Assembly: GCA_026874595.1 (NCBI GenBank)
Contig: CM049310.1
Coordinates: 39,313,558-39,377,557 of the forward strand
From: Sipunculus nudus
Lineage: Eukaryota; Annelida; Sipuncula; Golfingiida; Sipunculidae
Direction of reading: 5' to 3'
DNA: 64,000 nucleotides
Part shown: positions 1 to 11,545 of the stretch, one piece after another
How positions within the stretch are numbered: position 1 is the stretch's first letter
How the letters are laid out: every line of letters begins with the position of its first letter
Made by a program: the position numbers and the translations under genes
Notes under the pieces: generated by a model
Told to the model about the DNA's origin: nothing
Database searches by the model: none
What the model saw: the letters and a program-made list of their open reading frames with translations, nothing else

Positions 1-440
1 AATATTGTAAACTACGATTTGAATATTGTAAACTACGATTTGGAATAAGGTATACAATGATTTGGAATATGGTAAGTTACGATTTGGAATATGGTAAACT
101 ACGATCTGGAATTATCGTAAACTACGATCTTGAATATGGTAAACTACGATCTGGAATATAGTTAACAACGATTTGGAATATTGTAAACTACGATTTGGAA
201 TATTGTAAACTACGTTTTTGAATATGGTAAACTACGATTTGGAATATGGTAAACTACGATCTGGAATATGGTAAACTACGATCTGGAATATGGTAAACTA
301 CAAAGTGCGTTCTTGAATATGGTAACCCACGATCTGGAATATTGTGAACTACGATTTTGAATATGGTAAAGTACGATCTGGAATATGGTTAACTTCGATC
401 TGGAATATGGTAAACAACGTATTACGAATTGAAATATGGC
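1..440. repeat. 22-bp tandem repeat, running off the left edge
   Basis: About 20 imperfect copies of a 22-bp unit, approximately TTGGAATATGGTAAACTACG plus two bases, lie in direct tandem. Variants include TTG for ATG, GATTT for GATCT and occasional small deletions. The array enters from outside the window, so its full length is unknown. The open frame that starts inside it has no coding character. Confidence 0.9.
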
Positions 441-792
441 AAACTACTATCGGACACACCAGGATCAGTTACACCAAACTAGCTGCTACACCAAATAGCC
501 TCCGCAAGTGGTCAATATCGTATCACAAGGAATCTTTGCAGAAATCAGGGCCGTCTATACATGGAAACGGGGGGGGGGGGGGGGGGCGGATTGATCATTT
601 AACGGGGAGAAGACGCTATTTTTCGTGTTACCACCAGGTTAGGTCCCTGTAACAATATTTCTAAAAATACAATAAAAAAAGTGTGTATTGTACTAACTTG
701 AATAACCTGGCTGGTGAATGCATAAGAAAATTTAAGTTATATGGCCCATGGGCCTCCTTGTTTTTATGTTACATAATATTCGTGTCGTTACA
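441..792. other. Non-coding stretch with poly-G tract
   Basis: No gene, RNA or element end is recognised. A run of about 17 G lies near 570-587. The short open frame crossing it includes the poly-G tract and the edge of the 22-bp array and is judged spurious. Confidence 0.5.
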
Positions 793-905
793 TGTTTAAA
801 CATTATGTGGGTTTGAGGAAATCGGTAACGGTCAGTGACACGAGCAAACTTTCGTATTCTCGGTCTCAGCCATAATTTCATTTTGGACGCTTGTCTCTTG
901 CAACG

Positions 906-938
<33 letters not shown>

Positions 939-1233
939 CAAAGCGCCTGAGTGAGATTTCGCGCGTCACAGACGCTTACACTAGCGTTCCTGAAAGTTGT
1001 AATTGTATGCTCTTTATCCATCCTTGTTCCTTGTTACTAAGCGATAATTACTACCTGTGTGGTTTCTCGAATATTTGAAAGTATAGGTAACAAACGAGTC
1101 CGCTCAGCTACATATGATATGGTATCTAATTGAGTAAACCAGGCTCTATAAACTGCTCTGAATTCTCTCCTATGCATAATTCACATGTATATATAGTCAT
1201 TTTTTTAATTCAAAGAGTTCTCTCTTCTTTCAG
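793..1233 (+). promoter_or_regulatory. Upstream block of gene A, duplicated before gene C
   Basis: This stretch matches the sequence before gene C (about 52600-53011) along most of its length. Shared blocks include TTCTCGGTCTCAG, GCTTACACT, CATCCTTGTTC, AAGCGATAATT, TTTGAAAGTATAGG and CCAGGCTCTATAAACT. A TATAAA at 1147-1152 lies 99 bp before the gene A ATG, and its counterpart at 52917-52922 lies 107 bp before the gene C ATG, so it is a candidate TATA box. The alternative is an upstream 5' UTR exon spliced to the CTTTCAG acceptor at 1227-1233. Sequence alone cannot separate these models. A poly-C run of about 26 (907-932) is present in A but not in C. Confidence 0.5.
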
Positions 1234-1245
1234 AAGCTTGAAGTC

Positions 1246-1467
1246 ATGCGATCTGAAGATGTTTTGTTGAGGCAATGTGTAATATTTACCTTGTTCGCAA
1301 GTATCAATGGTGAATTGATAGTTCTCAATGTGATCATTGCATGTTTGTTTGTGTGTGTGTGTTTGTGTGTGTGAGAGAGAGACATGTTTCAAGATTGATT
1401 GTAGTACGACTTCTAGATATAACAATATTGTTGAGAGGTGAAGAGGAAATGGAATGCAAATAGAAAG

Positions 1468-1538
<71 letters not shown>

Positions 1539-3439
1539 TCAATCAATCTGTGTAATCAGTCATTTCATGAAATGCCTATACATTTAGCCATTTTGCGTAA
1601 TGCCTGTGGCCATCAGTATTTAGGTGAAATGACTAACATTTTGAGTCATTTCATGAAATGACTGAAAATGATGGGGTATAATTACACAGATTGTCTGACT
1701 GCAGATGATCAGGCAATTTGTGTATAATAGGTAAAACTGTGAGAATTGAGCAGATATTTGTCAGGAAGTTACTTAACCAGCTGGCCAATTGTTTCACAAC
1801 TGAGTTGGGGGATAATAGGATACCATCCACAATAGTCTAGTCATTTTACTTGATTTTAAGCAAAACCCGTAACAACATGCCTCACAAATGATTTCTGTTG
1901 TATTATGGCCAGAACGTTTTGGAGAATAATATATCAACAGTCGCAAAAAGTCCCATTTGGATAAAGTTATTTAATATTATGATTTTAATTGGCAAATAAA
2001 CTATAAGTTTTACTTTACTTATACATGCACATCGTCATATTAAACTTGGTCTTTACCCCTCTGATTGACAACTAATTTGATAGATCTGCTCATTGCGTGT
2101 CCATTGAATCTGACTGAGATATAAAATTAACCAATAATAACGATTTTAAGTCCATGTATATTAAAAGGGTAGGGCTCGACAATATTACTTTCCCTCTTGC
2201 CTGAGGGGTTGGGAATATTGTGATAAACAACTTGCCCCATTGTCTGAAAGATACAGTCCATGGGAATATCACAAACAGGATAAATCATATCGAAATAGTA
2301 GTAAATTATGTTTTTATATCACAATATGTATCGTGAGGAATATAGGCTTATCGGCATCAGAGGATATTTAACATTTAAATGGTGTTCAACCCTATTTAAA
2401 TAAGGAGCAATAAAATATGTGAAACCTTGCTAATTCGCCCCTTAAATAAAAAACTGTGTGTTGTACCAACTTTAACAACTTGGCTGGTGAATGCATAATA
2501 AAATTAAAGTTATATTAAAAGTCTTATAAAATACGTCATTCGTGATACGTCATAATGATCATAATGGTAAGCATAAATTATTACGTCACAATTGTAAAAA
2601 AAATTAAGGCATGTAACTGGGTTTACATCCAATGTTAGCTTATTGAAACAGAGAGTGGTCTTAATCTGTTTATGTATAGCTGTGCGTCATTAGCAAGTCA
2701 CGCAAAATTCGCATCATTATAATCCAAAACAGAACAAAAGCCAAATTCCAAAGAATGCTAGGATTTTCTCACTGCTTGCCGACGTCAGCACAAGCATAGA
2801 ACACAATATCCTGTACGTGAAGACAGATCTCATAAGTAAGGAATGATTATAATAGCTAATTTATAGAATATTTACTACTTATAAATAATTCAAGTACACA
2901 ATTTTGTTAGGCTCTTACTTTTGGCTGTTACCAACAGGGATCGGCATTAACAGAAAAGAAAAACTCCCCTGACGACTAGTAAAGCTAAAAAAGATGTAAT
3001 CCACAAAACGTTATTTATTCAGTGATAAATTAAAAATATGAAGGCCAGCTCGATTAATTGAATGCATCTGTCCTGTCGCATAGCTGAATTAAATAAATAT
3101 TATAGATATATTTAAGGCATCACAACATATACCAATCATGTAAATGGAAATTAACTGGATATGAGTAACTGGTTTGAAATATTGCGTCGCATGCAGCCAA
3201 CAGAATGGTGGACAGACACACTAAGATCTGGCATGTATTATATTTGCAATTGTTTGCTTAATTGAATGTATCCTTTCATATAACTCTTGGGATCATCACC
3301 ATTTTCCCTCTTATTTTAAAATTAAGTTGTTTCAGGACACAAATTATTACACAATGCAAGGTAAATTATATTGTTTAATAGACTTTTAATTCAGTTAATA
3401 AATAAAGCATGTTTTATCACATTTTGTCTTCACTTTCTA

Positions 3440-3507
<68 letters not shown>

Positions 3508-4846
3508 TGTGTGTTATATATATTTCAAGGATGCACCCGCTGTGTTTGCTATACACCATGGTGGTTTCTTTTTTAAATAAAACACCGGCATTTTAATCTA
3601 CACGTAATAAAGCGCTATATACTTTTCGTGCCTGAATTTAATATCTAAATTGAAATATAACTGACTGTGCGATTGAAAAAAGCGATATATGTAAGAAAAA
3701 TTATAAGTATGTGCACTAATAATATGATGTTTGCCGTTGATTTTAGGTCTTCCAAGGGTCTCGACAGGATCCATCAGTCTCAGAGCACCATTAGACAACA
3801 CTCCAGAGGTACTCGGCAGAAACAGAAGCCTCCAGTTCGAACATCTTGGATTTTGTCACAGAGTATACAGGCATAGATATTTAAGAGAAGGTCTCTATAT
3901 GAGCTCTCGAACTACAAATAAAACATGTAATCAACGAAGTCCAACGAGCTGGTTCATTTATACTTCCTTCGTTGACAGAGCGTATAGGTTGGGTATTCAT
4001 TTTACATCTAATAATGCCTTAATATACCTATCGCTTGGACGAGGAGAGAACGGAAGCTATATTCACACATTCATGGCCTTGCCAGGTAGGAAGATATATT
4101 TATACTTTTCTGCTATATGCCTATTTTTATACATCTTCATGATTGTTTTTCTAAAGGCTACTGTATATACTACGGTGTCTCGGTTAAGCACAACAATTCG
4201 CATTTTCATGACAGTCAGACAGAGACATTTAATGTTGTTACCTTAATACAGTTTCAGAAGCCAAGACGGGAAAACGGAGGCTCTTAAAAACGTCAACTGG
4301 TGATGCAAATGGTGAGCCAACATCCCGAGGAATCGTGGGTCTCATTATCAGCGGATTAACCATACTGGCAATCCTTCCATTTCTTCTTCTTCATGTCTGG
4401 AGGTTAGAATTTTATAAGTTTATATGGATGTGTCGATTTTTATATAATTTATACCGGTATACCAAAACTGGTATTATCTGTATGTCAGCTCTATTAAATC
4501 ATTTTTTTATCTAGTAGAACATTTACAGCTCAGGTAAAATATAAAATAAAACAATTAGAGGTAGTCATTTGCACCCTCTGAGCGTTTGAACTTGAACACA
4601 CACATTCAGTTTTTACTCAAATCTCATAGCTTGTTTAAAACTTACAGGCGCCAGATTAGACCATTGGAGGAACCATATTCCGAACTCATGCCAATGCAAG
4701 GGATAGACGGACCAACTGACGTAGATGAGAATGTGGATATAACAGATGATAGCCAATCAACCAGCGGTCAAGCAAACTTGGACCAATCGGCAATCGCTAC
4801 TGATCATATGACTTCCTCTGAGGATCATGAATCTGATTCAAAGTGA
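1246..4846 (+). CDS. Gene A: small type I membrane protein, unknown family
   Basis: Spliced model: 1246-1309, 3747-4085, 4252-4402, 4648-4846, giving 250 residues. All introns are GT-AG with phases 1, 1 and 2. Residues 1-21 are a signal peptide with hydrophobic core CVIFTLFASI. Residues 22-134 form an ectodomain coded by one symmetric exon, with Cys58, Cys82 and N-glycosylation sequons at 47, 79 and 123. A basic stalk (KTGKRR) leads to a transmembrane helix at about 161-184, then a tail opening with IRPLEEPY (188-195) and rich in Asp, Ser and Gln. The start is chosen because the ATG lies exactly 12 nt after an acceptor-like CAG in all three paralogues. Compared with gene C, a 1-nt shift near the end replaces the C-terminus and truncates it. 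No known domain is recognised. A cell-surface receptor role is inference from topology and ectodomain divergence. Confidence 0.68.
1471..1534. repeat. TA microsatellite
   Basis: About 32 uninterrupted TA units in intron 1 of gene A. The open frames reading it as Tyr-Ile repeats are artefacts. Confidence 0.95.
1544..1693. mobile_element. Short palindromic MITE in gene A intron 1
   Basis: The ends are inverted: CAATCTGTGTAAT at 1544 and ATTACACAGATTG ending at 1693. Internally, TCATTTCATGAAATG near 1560 is repeated near 1646 (itself palindromic). There is no coding capacity. It sits immediately beside the TA tract, as expected of an element that targets TA-rich DNA. The superfamily is not assigned. 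Confidence 0.7.
3443..3514. repeat. Compound TA/TG microsatellite
   Basis: A TA run of about 32 bp passes directly into a TG run of about 38 bp with one A interruption, in intron 1 of gene A. Confidence 0.95.
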
Positions 4847-5019
4847 TGATAATTTGGAGGTGTAAGGCTCTTGTTTGATGATATTCCTACTTATTAACAG
4901 GGATATAAAAGCATCTGTTTACAGAAAAGCATAACTCACAGCCACTGGCCGCAACTGCTTGCCAAAATCAATAAGCACCACGTATGTAGTCGTCATTGTT
5001 TTATACATTCCCGAGATAT

Positions 5020-7230
5020 AACTAACTCACTCACTCACTGGACTCTTAGGTACCGGAATGTACTTAACGCCGTCACATTCCCTTTCCACTGCTCTCGGTC
5101 CTGTGCTTTTGTGGTGATGATATTCCATGTCATCTTTAGATCCTTTATGTCCTTGTCCACTCTTCGCTTCCAAGTCTCCTTGGGTCTGCCATGGCTCCTC
5201 TTTCACGTCGGTATCCGGTATACTTATTATTCAGCATATAAAAATTTATACATAATATTCAGCTACTCTGGAAATTGCTCCTTGCTCCATCCAGTATACA
5301 TGAACTATCTATTTGCTCCTTGCTCTAACCTCTGCCACTACTTATCTTGTGCCTGTACTCTGTCTCAGTCCTCATTGCTGATCTTCTTATGCCATCGAAT
5401 GCCTAGTTAACACAGCAGGCCCTAATTTTGAAATGCATCCAGTTTTTTAGTGATCTTGTTTGTCATTTTCTGTTGTACCGATGTTCTTTGCTCTCCAGAT
5501 CTTCTTTAGGATTGCAAATGCGTACATGACTTTCCCCATTCTGGCCTTAACGTCTTTCTTTGCATCCCCATCCTTGGCGACTCTGCTACCAAGATTGTCA
5601 AAAGCCTCTACCTCATCTAGTGGCTCATTTTCAACCTTTATTGTTTCCTAAACCTTGCTGTTAAGCATCACAACATTGCTCTTCTTTTAGAGGGTAGCCC
5701 AACATTATCCACATTGTCTAGGCCTTCAAGAGTTGTTTTTATAGACCATCTAATGCCACTTTTCTTTCCTTTGGTCGTATCTTTCAAAATCATCGCCAGG
5801 ATAAAGAGGACTGTTGACAGCAAGCACCCTTGCTTCACGCCAGTTGTCACCTTAAAACTGTCCAACTTGATGTTTCCACATACTACCCTGCACTGCTGTA
5901 CAACATTTTCACCAGGTTGACTACTTTATGTGGAATACTATGGTACCTCTGAATTTTCCAGAGAGAGTCCTTGTAGATGCTGTCGAATGCTTTTTCAAAA
6001 TATATGAAGTTTACGTAGACTGTGCTGTTCCATTCGACACTTTGTTCCAGGATTTAACGCAACGTGAAGATCTGGTCGGTACATGATTTGATTCTGCAAA
6101 ATATCTTGTGTTATACTGGGAGAAGTGTTATGCCGCACCAGTTGTTACAGTCCGCAAGAACGCCTTTCTTAGGGAGGTTTATTATAAGACCTGTTTCTCA
6201 GTCCTTTTGCATCTCTTCTTTTCCCATATCCTAACTAGCATAGAATGCAGCATGAGAACCTTTGCCTCGCCTTTCGGTTTTATCATTTCTGCACAAATAC
6301 CCTCTTCTTTTGGTGCCCTTCCACTTCCAAGAGCTTTGATTGCTTTTCTCTTTTCTCCTACCAAAATGTTGCCGAACTCTATGTCTAAATTTTCTTCTGC
6401 TTCTGAGTTTTCTTTGTTTCTGTAGGATCTAGTCTGTTTAGTATGGGACTGAAGTACTCCCTCCATTTGTCAAGTTTCTCCTTTTCTCCCTCATGATCTT
6501 TCCTTCTTTGTCCATTCCTGTTGGTACTGGTTCTTGCCGGATAGCCTCTTGGTAATTTTTGTACAAATTCTTCATATCCTTACTCCTCGCTGCTTCTTCG
6601 GCTTTTCTAGTGATAACCTTGATGAAGTTCCCCTCCTTCTAGGCACTATTCTTGACCTTTTTGTCCTTTACTCTGTGTCCTTTATCTAGTCTCTCTTTCA
6701 GACGGGGGGGGGGGTTACTTTACTTTCAAGAGTTTCTTCTTTATCTCCTTCCTTTTGCTGATTTTGCTCAATGTTCCGGGTGATATCCATTTATTTTTGT
6801 CTTTTTCTATAGCCAAGGACTGCTCCCTTCATAGCCTGGTGGAAATCTGCTATTGTGGTGTCCCCGATTGTGTATCTAATACACTGAACCTGTTCCGCAG
6901 CATCACACTGCAAACTCTTACCTTGGATTTAAACCTTTCCGTATCAGACTTCTCAGCCTTATTCTTTCCGATCCTCACACTCCTCAACTTCAAACCAACT
7001 TCTGCCACTACTAAGTTGTGGTTGCTGCCGACATCAGCCTCTCTCTTCACCTGCACATCTCTTAGGGAGCGCCTCCACTTCAAGGTGAGTTTGTTCACCC
7101 GTTTGTATATGAATACACTTCCTTCTATAATGAGCATAACTCCACAAACCGCTCTTTGTGGGTTTTCTCTCTGTCCCTCTGTCTGTCTGTCCATCGTTCA
7201 GGTTTTCGTTTCCGTGCAATAACTTTCCTA
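5020..7230 (-). pseudogene. Decayed non-LTR retrotransposon (LINE) on the minus strand
   Basis: Read on the minus strand, pieces of a LINE polyprotein appear in order. At 7194-6850 there is an endonuclease C-terminal segment with VGSNHNLVVAEV, a decayed SDHH-type motif. At 6466-6182 lies the reverse-transcriptase entry region (KAIKALGSGRAP...GICAEMIK). At 5865-5668 is the RT segment with TTGVKQGCLLS...LFILAM. The terminal Arg/Lys-rich region with GRPKETW-like sequence lies near 5210-5050. Frames are broken by indels and stops, and the catalytic YADD-type box is degraded (GLDNVDNVGL). A poly-G run interrupts near 6705. It is an inactive remnant, probably of an RTE-like clade, though that assignment is uncertain. 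It lies about 170 bp downstream of gene A, tail to tail. Confidence 0.8.
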
Positions 7231-8152
7231 AATTTTATCCGATTCTATTCAAATTCGGGTCAGTGATTGTTCTCATGCTTACCTTGGTTGGGATTGGTTT
7301 GAGAGTGACTGTCTCTCAAGATAATAATAAAATATGACATTTCATTTTTATATGATGAATCAGCACATATAGTTTTACTAATCACCCACAGGTGGCGCTA
7401 GCGGTGGACATAAAATTCTGAATTTTTCGCAGTAACTGCTAGATGCTGCTATTTTTTTTATCGTGGTTAAAACTATTTGTACTTGGTCACCACAGACTTT
7501 AAAAAACATCCTGGACTTGAAGGCGGAAGGGAGGGACATAAATTCCTTGAATTTGCTGGTTTCACATGATTCAATTGTGTCTCAAGTCATGCATTCTGAT
7601 AAGAGCCCGCAAGCCGAGTTAGGATCAAGCCGAGCCGAGTTTTATCACTAGGCGTCGTCGATATTTTATCAAGCCGAAGTGAGCCGATTTTGTGCAGCTC
7701 AGTAGGACGAGATAAAAAATAAAACAAAAAGATAATCTTTAACACTTAAATATTGCCCGAAACAAATGTTCAGGTTTTGTTATTTTTTTTTTGTTTCCTG
7801 TCGCTGAAAGGAAAAATTTGTGATTGTTTAAGTGTGAAAGTGTTGGCTCATGAAACCATCAGGATTAACTATGCTCGATATTTAATCATAAACGTGTTAA
7901 ATGTAAATTGAATGTAATATGTCACCCGTAATACAGATAACTTATTTAAATACAAAGGGTACTTCGTAACTTCGTCAAATGAATAGGCTTTCAGGTCAGT
8001 TTAAGCCCAGCCGATTTGCATGATATATGGAGGGAAACTCATCCAAACCTACTAGATGTAAACACAGACCATATTCCGTATTTTCAAGATTAGACTATTA
8101 TCACTGTGACTTATTTTATCACACACGCAAGAAATAGTCCATGGGCTAGGAG
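7231..8152. other. No gene recognised
   Basis: AT-rich sequence. A cluster of GAGCCGAG/CAAGCCGAG motifs lies near 7613-7700. There is no convincing open frame or element boundary. Confidence 0.45.
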
Positions 8153-9108
8153 GGGTATTTTACGAGGTCAGACATTCAACAAACGTGCGGAGGGATTTAC
8201 TAATATGCTGATATTTACGAGGTCAGACATTCAACACACGTGCGGAGGGATTTACTAATATGCTTATATTTACGAGGTCAGACATTCAACAATCGTGCGG
8301 AGGGATTACTAATATGCTGATATTTACGAGGTAAGACATTCAACACACGTGCGGAGGGAATTACTGATATGCTGATATTTACGAGGTCAGAAATTCAACA
8401 CACGTGCGGAGGGATTTACTCATATGCTGATATTTACGAGGTCAGACATTCAACACACGTGCGGAGGGATTTACTCATATGCTGATATTTACCAGGTCAC
8501 ACATTCAACACACGTGCGGAGGGATTTACTAATATGCTGATATTTACCAGGTCACACATTCAACACACGTGCGGAGGGATTTACTTATATGCTTATATTT
8601 ACGAGGTCAGACATTCAACACATGTGCGGAGGGATTTACTAATATGCTTATATTTACGAGGTCAGACATTCAACACACGTGCGGAGGGATTTACTAATAT
8701 GCTTTTATTTACGAGGTCAGTCATTCAACAAACGTGCGGAGGGATTTACTAATATGCTGATATTTACGAGGTCAGACATTCAACACACGTGCGGAGGGAT
8801 TTACTAATATGCTTATATTTACGAGGTCAGACATTCAACAAACGTGCGGAGGGATTTACTAATATGCTTATATTTACGAGGTCAGACATTCAACACACGT
8901 GCGGAGGGATTTACTAATATGCTTATATTTACGAGGTCAGACATTCAACACACGTGCGGAGGGATTTACTAATATGCTTATATTTACGAGGTCAGTCATT
9001 CAACAAACATGCGGAGGGATTTACTAATATGCTTATATTTACGAGGTCAGACATTCAACACACGTGCGGAGGGATTTACTCATATGCTGATATTTACGAG
9101 GTCAGATT
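8153..9108. repeat. 55-bp satellite, about 17 copies
   Basis: The unit runs TTTACGAGGTCAGACATTCA, then ACACACGTGCGGAGGGATTT, then ACTAATATGCTKATA. About 17 head-to-tail copies are highly similar, differing mainly at CACACG/CAAACG, GATA/TATA and CTAAT/CTCAT. Most units carry a CACGTG palindrome. Short open frames inside it simply read the repeat. Confidence 0.93.
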
Positions 9109-10389
9109 TATGTAAAGTAACAGTGTTATTGTAGATCATGAGGCGTTTTCAGAAAAAAAATATCTTCATATATGGCACTCATCCGTAGTACGGCACAGTA
9201 CGCTGGTCGTAGAATGGTCTAGAATGTCAGAGGACGTCACGAGATGGCGCTAAATTAACACACGCCTTTCCAAACTCACGAAGCTGCCCGTAATATGATT
9301 TACACTACAGCTGCTCATGAGAAAAATCATCTTTAACCTCAAATAATAATGGATACAGAAAAGGCAACACATCCCCACTCCACAACTGGATCCACATACA
9401 TAGAAGTTCATTTTATGATAAAATAATACGTTAAACATCATATGAGGCACCGTAGAAACAGAGCTTATAAGCCAGGCCAATCTAGTTTAGTGTTCAAACA
9501 AAAACGCGAAAAACCTGCTTATCTACCGGACACATCTTTTATTTACCCATATACATCAGTCTGGGGAAAGTCCAAATACGTGCTGTAGGAGTTTTGTGTA
9601 CGCATGCGTCGGTTTTGTGGTTTACCGCATTGATCAGCAAATGACCTTTTTTCGGGTACTAAAAGTTCCATATTTTGTTACATATCTGAGGTTATGGTTG
9701 CCCGTGGTTTTTTTTTATAAGTTGACACAATTTTATCCATAAATTAATTATTATAGTAATTATTTAAAAAAGCAAAGTGCATGCATTTATATTTGTGCAC
9801 AATTTAAGAGATATATTTAAGTTCGATCTCATCGGGCAGCCATAACCACCCCCCCCCCCCCCCCCAACCTTACCCAGCTTTTCATGATTTCAGCACATGG
9901 CCCGAGGCCGAGAGCAAACAATACTTGCGGAGGGACTGTTGGCTGGGTGAGGGTGTAAAAATAGTTGTATCGCGAAAATTGCATATTTTTTAGATGGCTC
10001 AGATAATATTTTATGATACAGTTAACAAATTAAAGGCTGGTTGGACCAAATATTTTCAACTTTCTCGAAATTAAGCACAATCAATACGTGGCTGTATTTG
10101 TTTTTGTTTGTTTTTTTTTCTATATAACATCTGATAAACAACTGAAGTCTGGGCCTCTTTTATGCAATTTTAAAATAAATTCTGAGATTTTGTTGTTTCT
10201 ACCGTCCAAAAAGGCCAAAAAAAAAACACGGCTTTTGTATCTCATTTCCTCACATTCCTGGTCCGAACGCAGTGAAGCCAAAAGTATTGTGCCAAACAAG
10301 CATTTGGACAGCATGACTTTGATTGGTCACAGATTTAAAAAAAATATTTGACTGAGAGCATCGCGTTTGAGATTATGCTATGCATACAT
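9109..10389. other. No gene recognised
   Basis: Unique AT-rich sequence with a poly-C tract of about 20 at 9847-9866. Open frames are short and overlap on both strands without coding signs. Confidence 0.4.
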
Positions 10390-11545
10390 AAAACAAGTGT
10401 CCCATGGGTCATGACGCTCAACTGACTAGGAAGACATTTAAAAAGGGATTTTTAATCATCTGAATGCCAAATTTTGTAGGTGGTATCCTCATTCAACTGT
10501 AGATATTAAATTTAAAAATCAACATGAAGAAAAAGTTTCTTGATAATATGTCCAGCCATTCCCATTAAATCTCAATTTGAAGGGCATCCCTAGATGTCAA
10601 GACAGTAGATTCTATTGACTGTTTGGGTGCTTAAAATGGTTTGGGCCAGTAATATAGGTCATCATGACCTAATTTCAGGTTTCCATGAAAATTTCCAAAG
10701 ATATTTTGGCCGGAAGCACGCAAAATATAGGTCACCATATCCTACTTTCAGGTTCCCATGGAGATTGTCCAAACTTCCCTGTATATAATATTGGAACATT
10801 ATAGGGTTAGCTGATACAATTTGTGCCTATCGGATTTTCTGGGTGCCCATAGTTCACAAAAATATAGGTCACCATGACCTAATTTCAGGTTTCCATGCAG
10901 CTTTCTTCAAGAACTGCTTGAATATTATATTAAAAGATTCTAGGCCAAGCGGATACCATTTTTTCCCCGTCTGACTGACTTGGTGCTCAAACCTGTAGTT
11001 CGCAAAATATAGGTCACCAGGGCCTAATTTCAGATTTCCAAAACTGGCCTAGAATCCCGCTGGATTTACAGTTGGAAGTTTCTAGGTCTAATGGTTACGA
11101 TTTGTGCCCTGTTTACAGACAAACTTCTATGAAGGCCCAAAAGAGAAAAATGCGTAAAAATAAAAAAAAAATACAATGACACCACCAGTCTTCAGGAAAT
11201 AGTGAAACGCTAATTGATTAATACATATGGAAAGAATCATGGCAATCGATGCATTAATTATTTAGATACTGGAGCTTTTGTATCAAATTTTTAATTATTC
11301 TTGGGCGTACTAACGATCGCGAGCCCCATTGCTCTGAAGATATTGGTCACAGTGACCTAATTTGAAGTTTCCAATGAAATTTTTTTGGACCTCAATTGGT
11401 TTTCAGTTAGAAGTTTCTAGGTCCAGCGATTAAGATTTATGCCCTGTAAACGGACAGACGAGCGAATAGACGGCACGACGGACAGACAGACGGACGACGA
11501 ACAAAGATTGATCGCTATAGCTCAGATGACTTTCAGTCAGCTGAG
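10390..11545 (-). repeat. Dispersed repeat family, 1.15-kb member on the minus strand
   Basis: The left end is TCCCATGGGTCATGACGCTC (from about 10396). The right end is AGCTCAGATGACTTTCAGTC followed by AGCTGAGCT (to about 11547). The same ends, in opposite order and strand, bound 50060-52205. The interior contains at least five diverged blocks of AGGTCACCATGACCTAATTT followed by CAGGTTTCCATG (near 10658, 10725, 10865, 11010 and 11345), and a GACGGACAGACAGACGGACG tract near 11474-11503. It is non-coding. Transposition mechanism unknown. Confidence 0.7.

Larger units (their letters stand above)
1310..3746 (+). other. Intron 1 of gene A
   Basis: The intron opens with GTGAAT and ends in GTTGATTTTAG. 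Its first 160 bp match intron 1 of gene C, including a GT-rich then GAGA-rich tract (about 1346-1382). The similarity stops at a TA tract at 1471-1534. A MITE follows at 1544-1693 and a TA plus TG microsatellite at 3443-3514. No further exon of this family was seen between 1700 and 3440. Confidence 0.55.

Noticed and set aside
4586-4846. Single-exon start for the gene A tail at 4586
   Set aside because: Sequence before 4648 is intron by comparison with gene C, and the CTTACAG acceptor with phase 2 fits the preceding exon.
8153-9108. Regular short repeats resembling a CRISPR array
   Set aside because: Units are contiguous with no unique spacers, and the genome is eukaryotic. It is a satellite.
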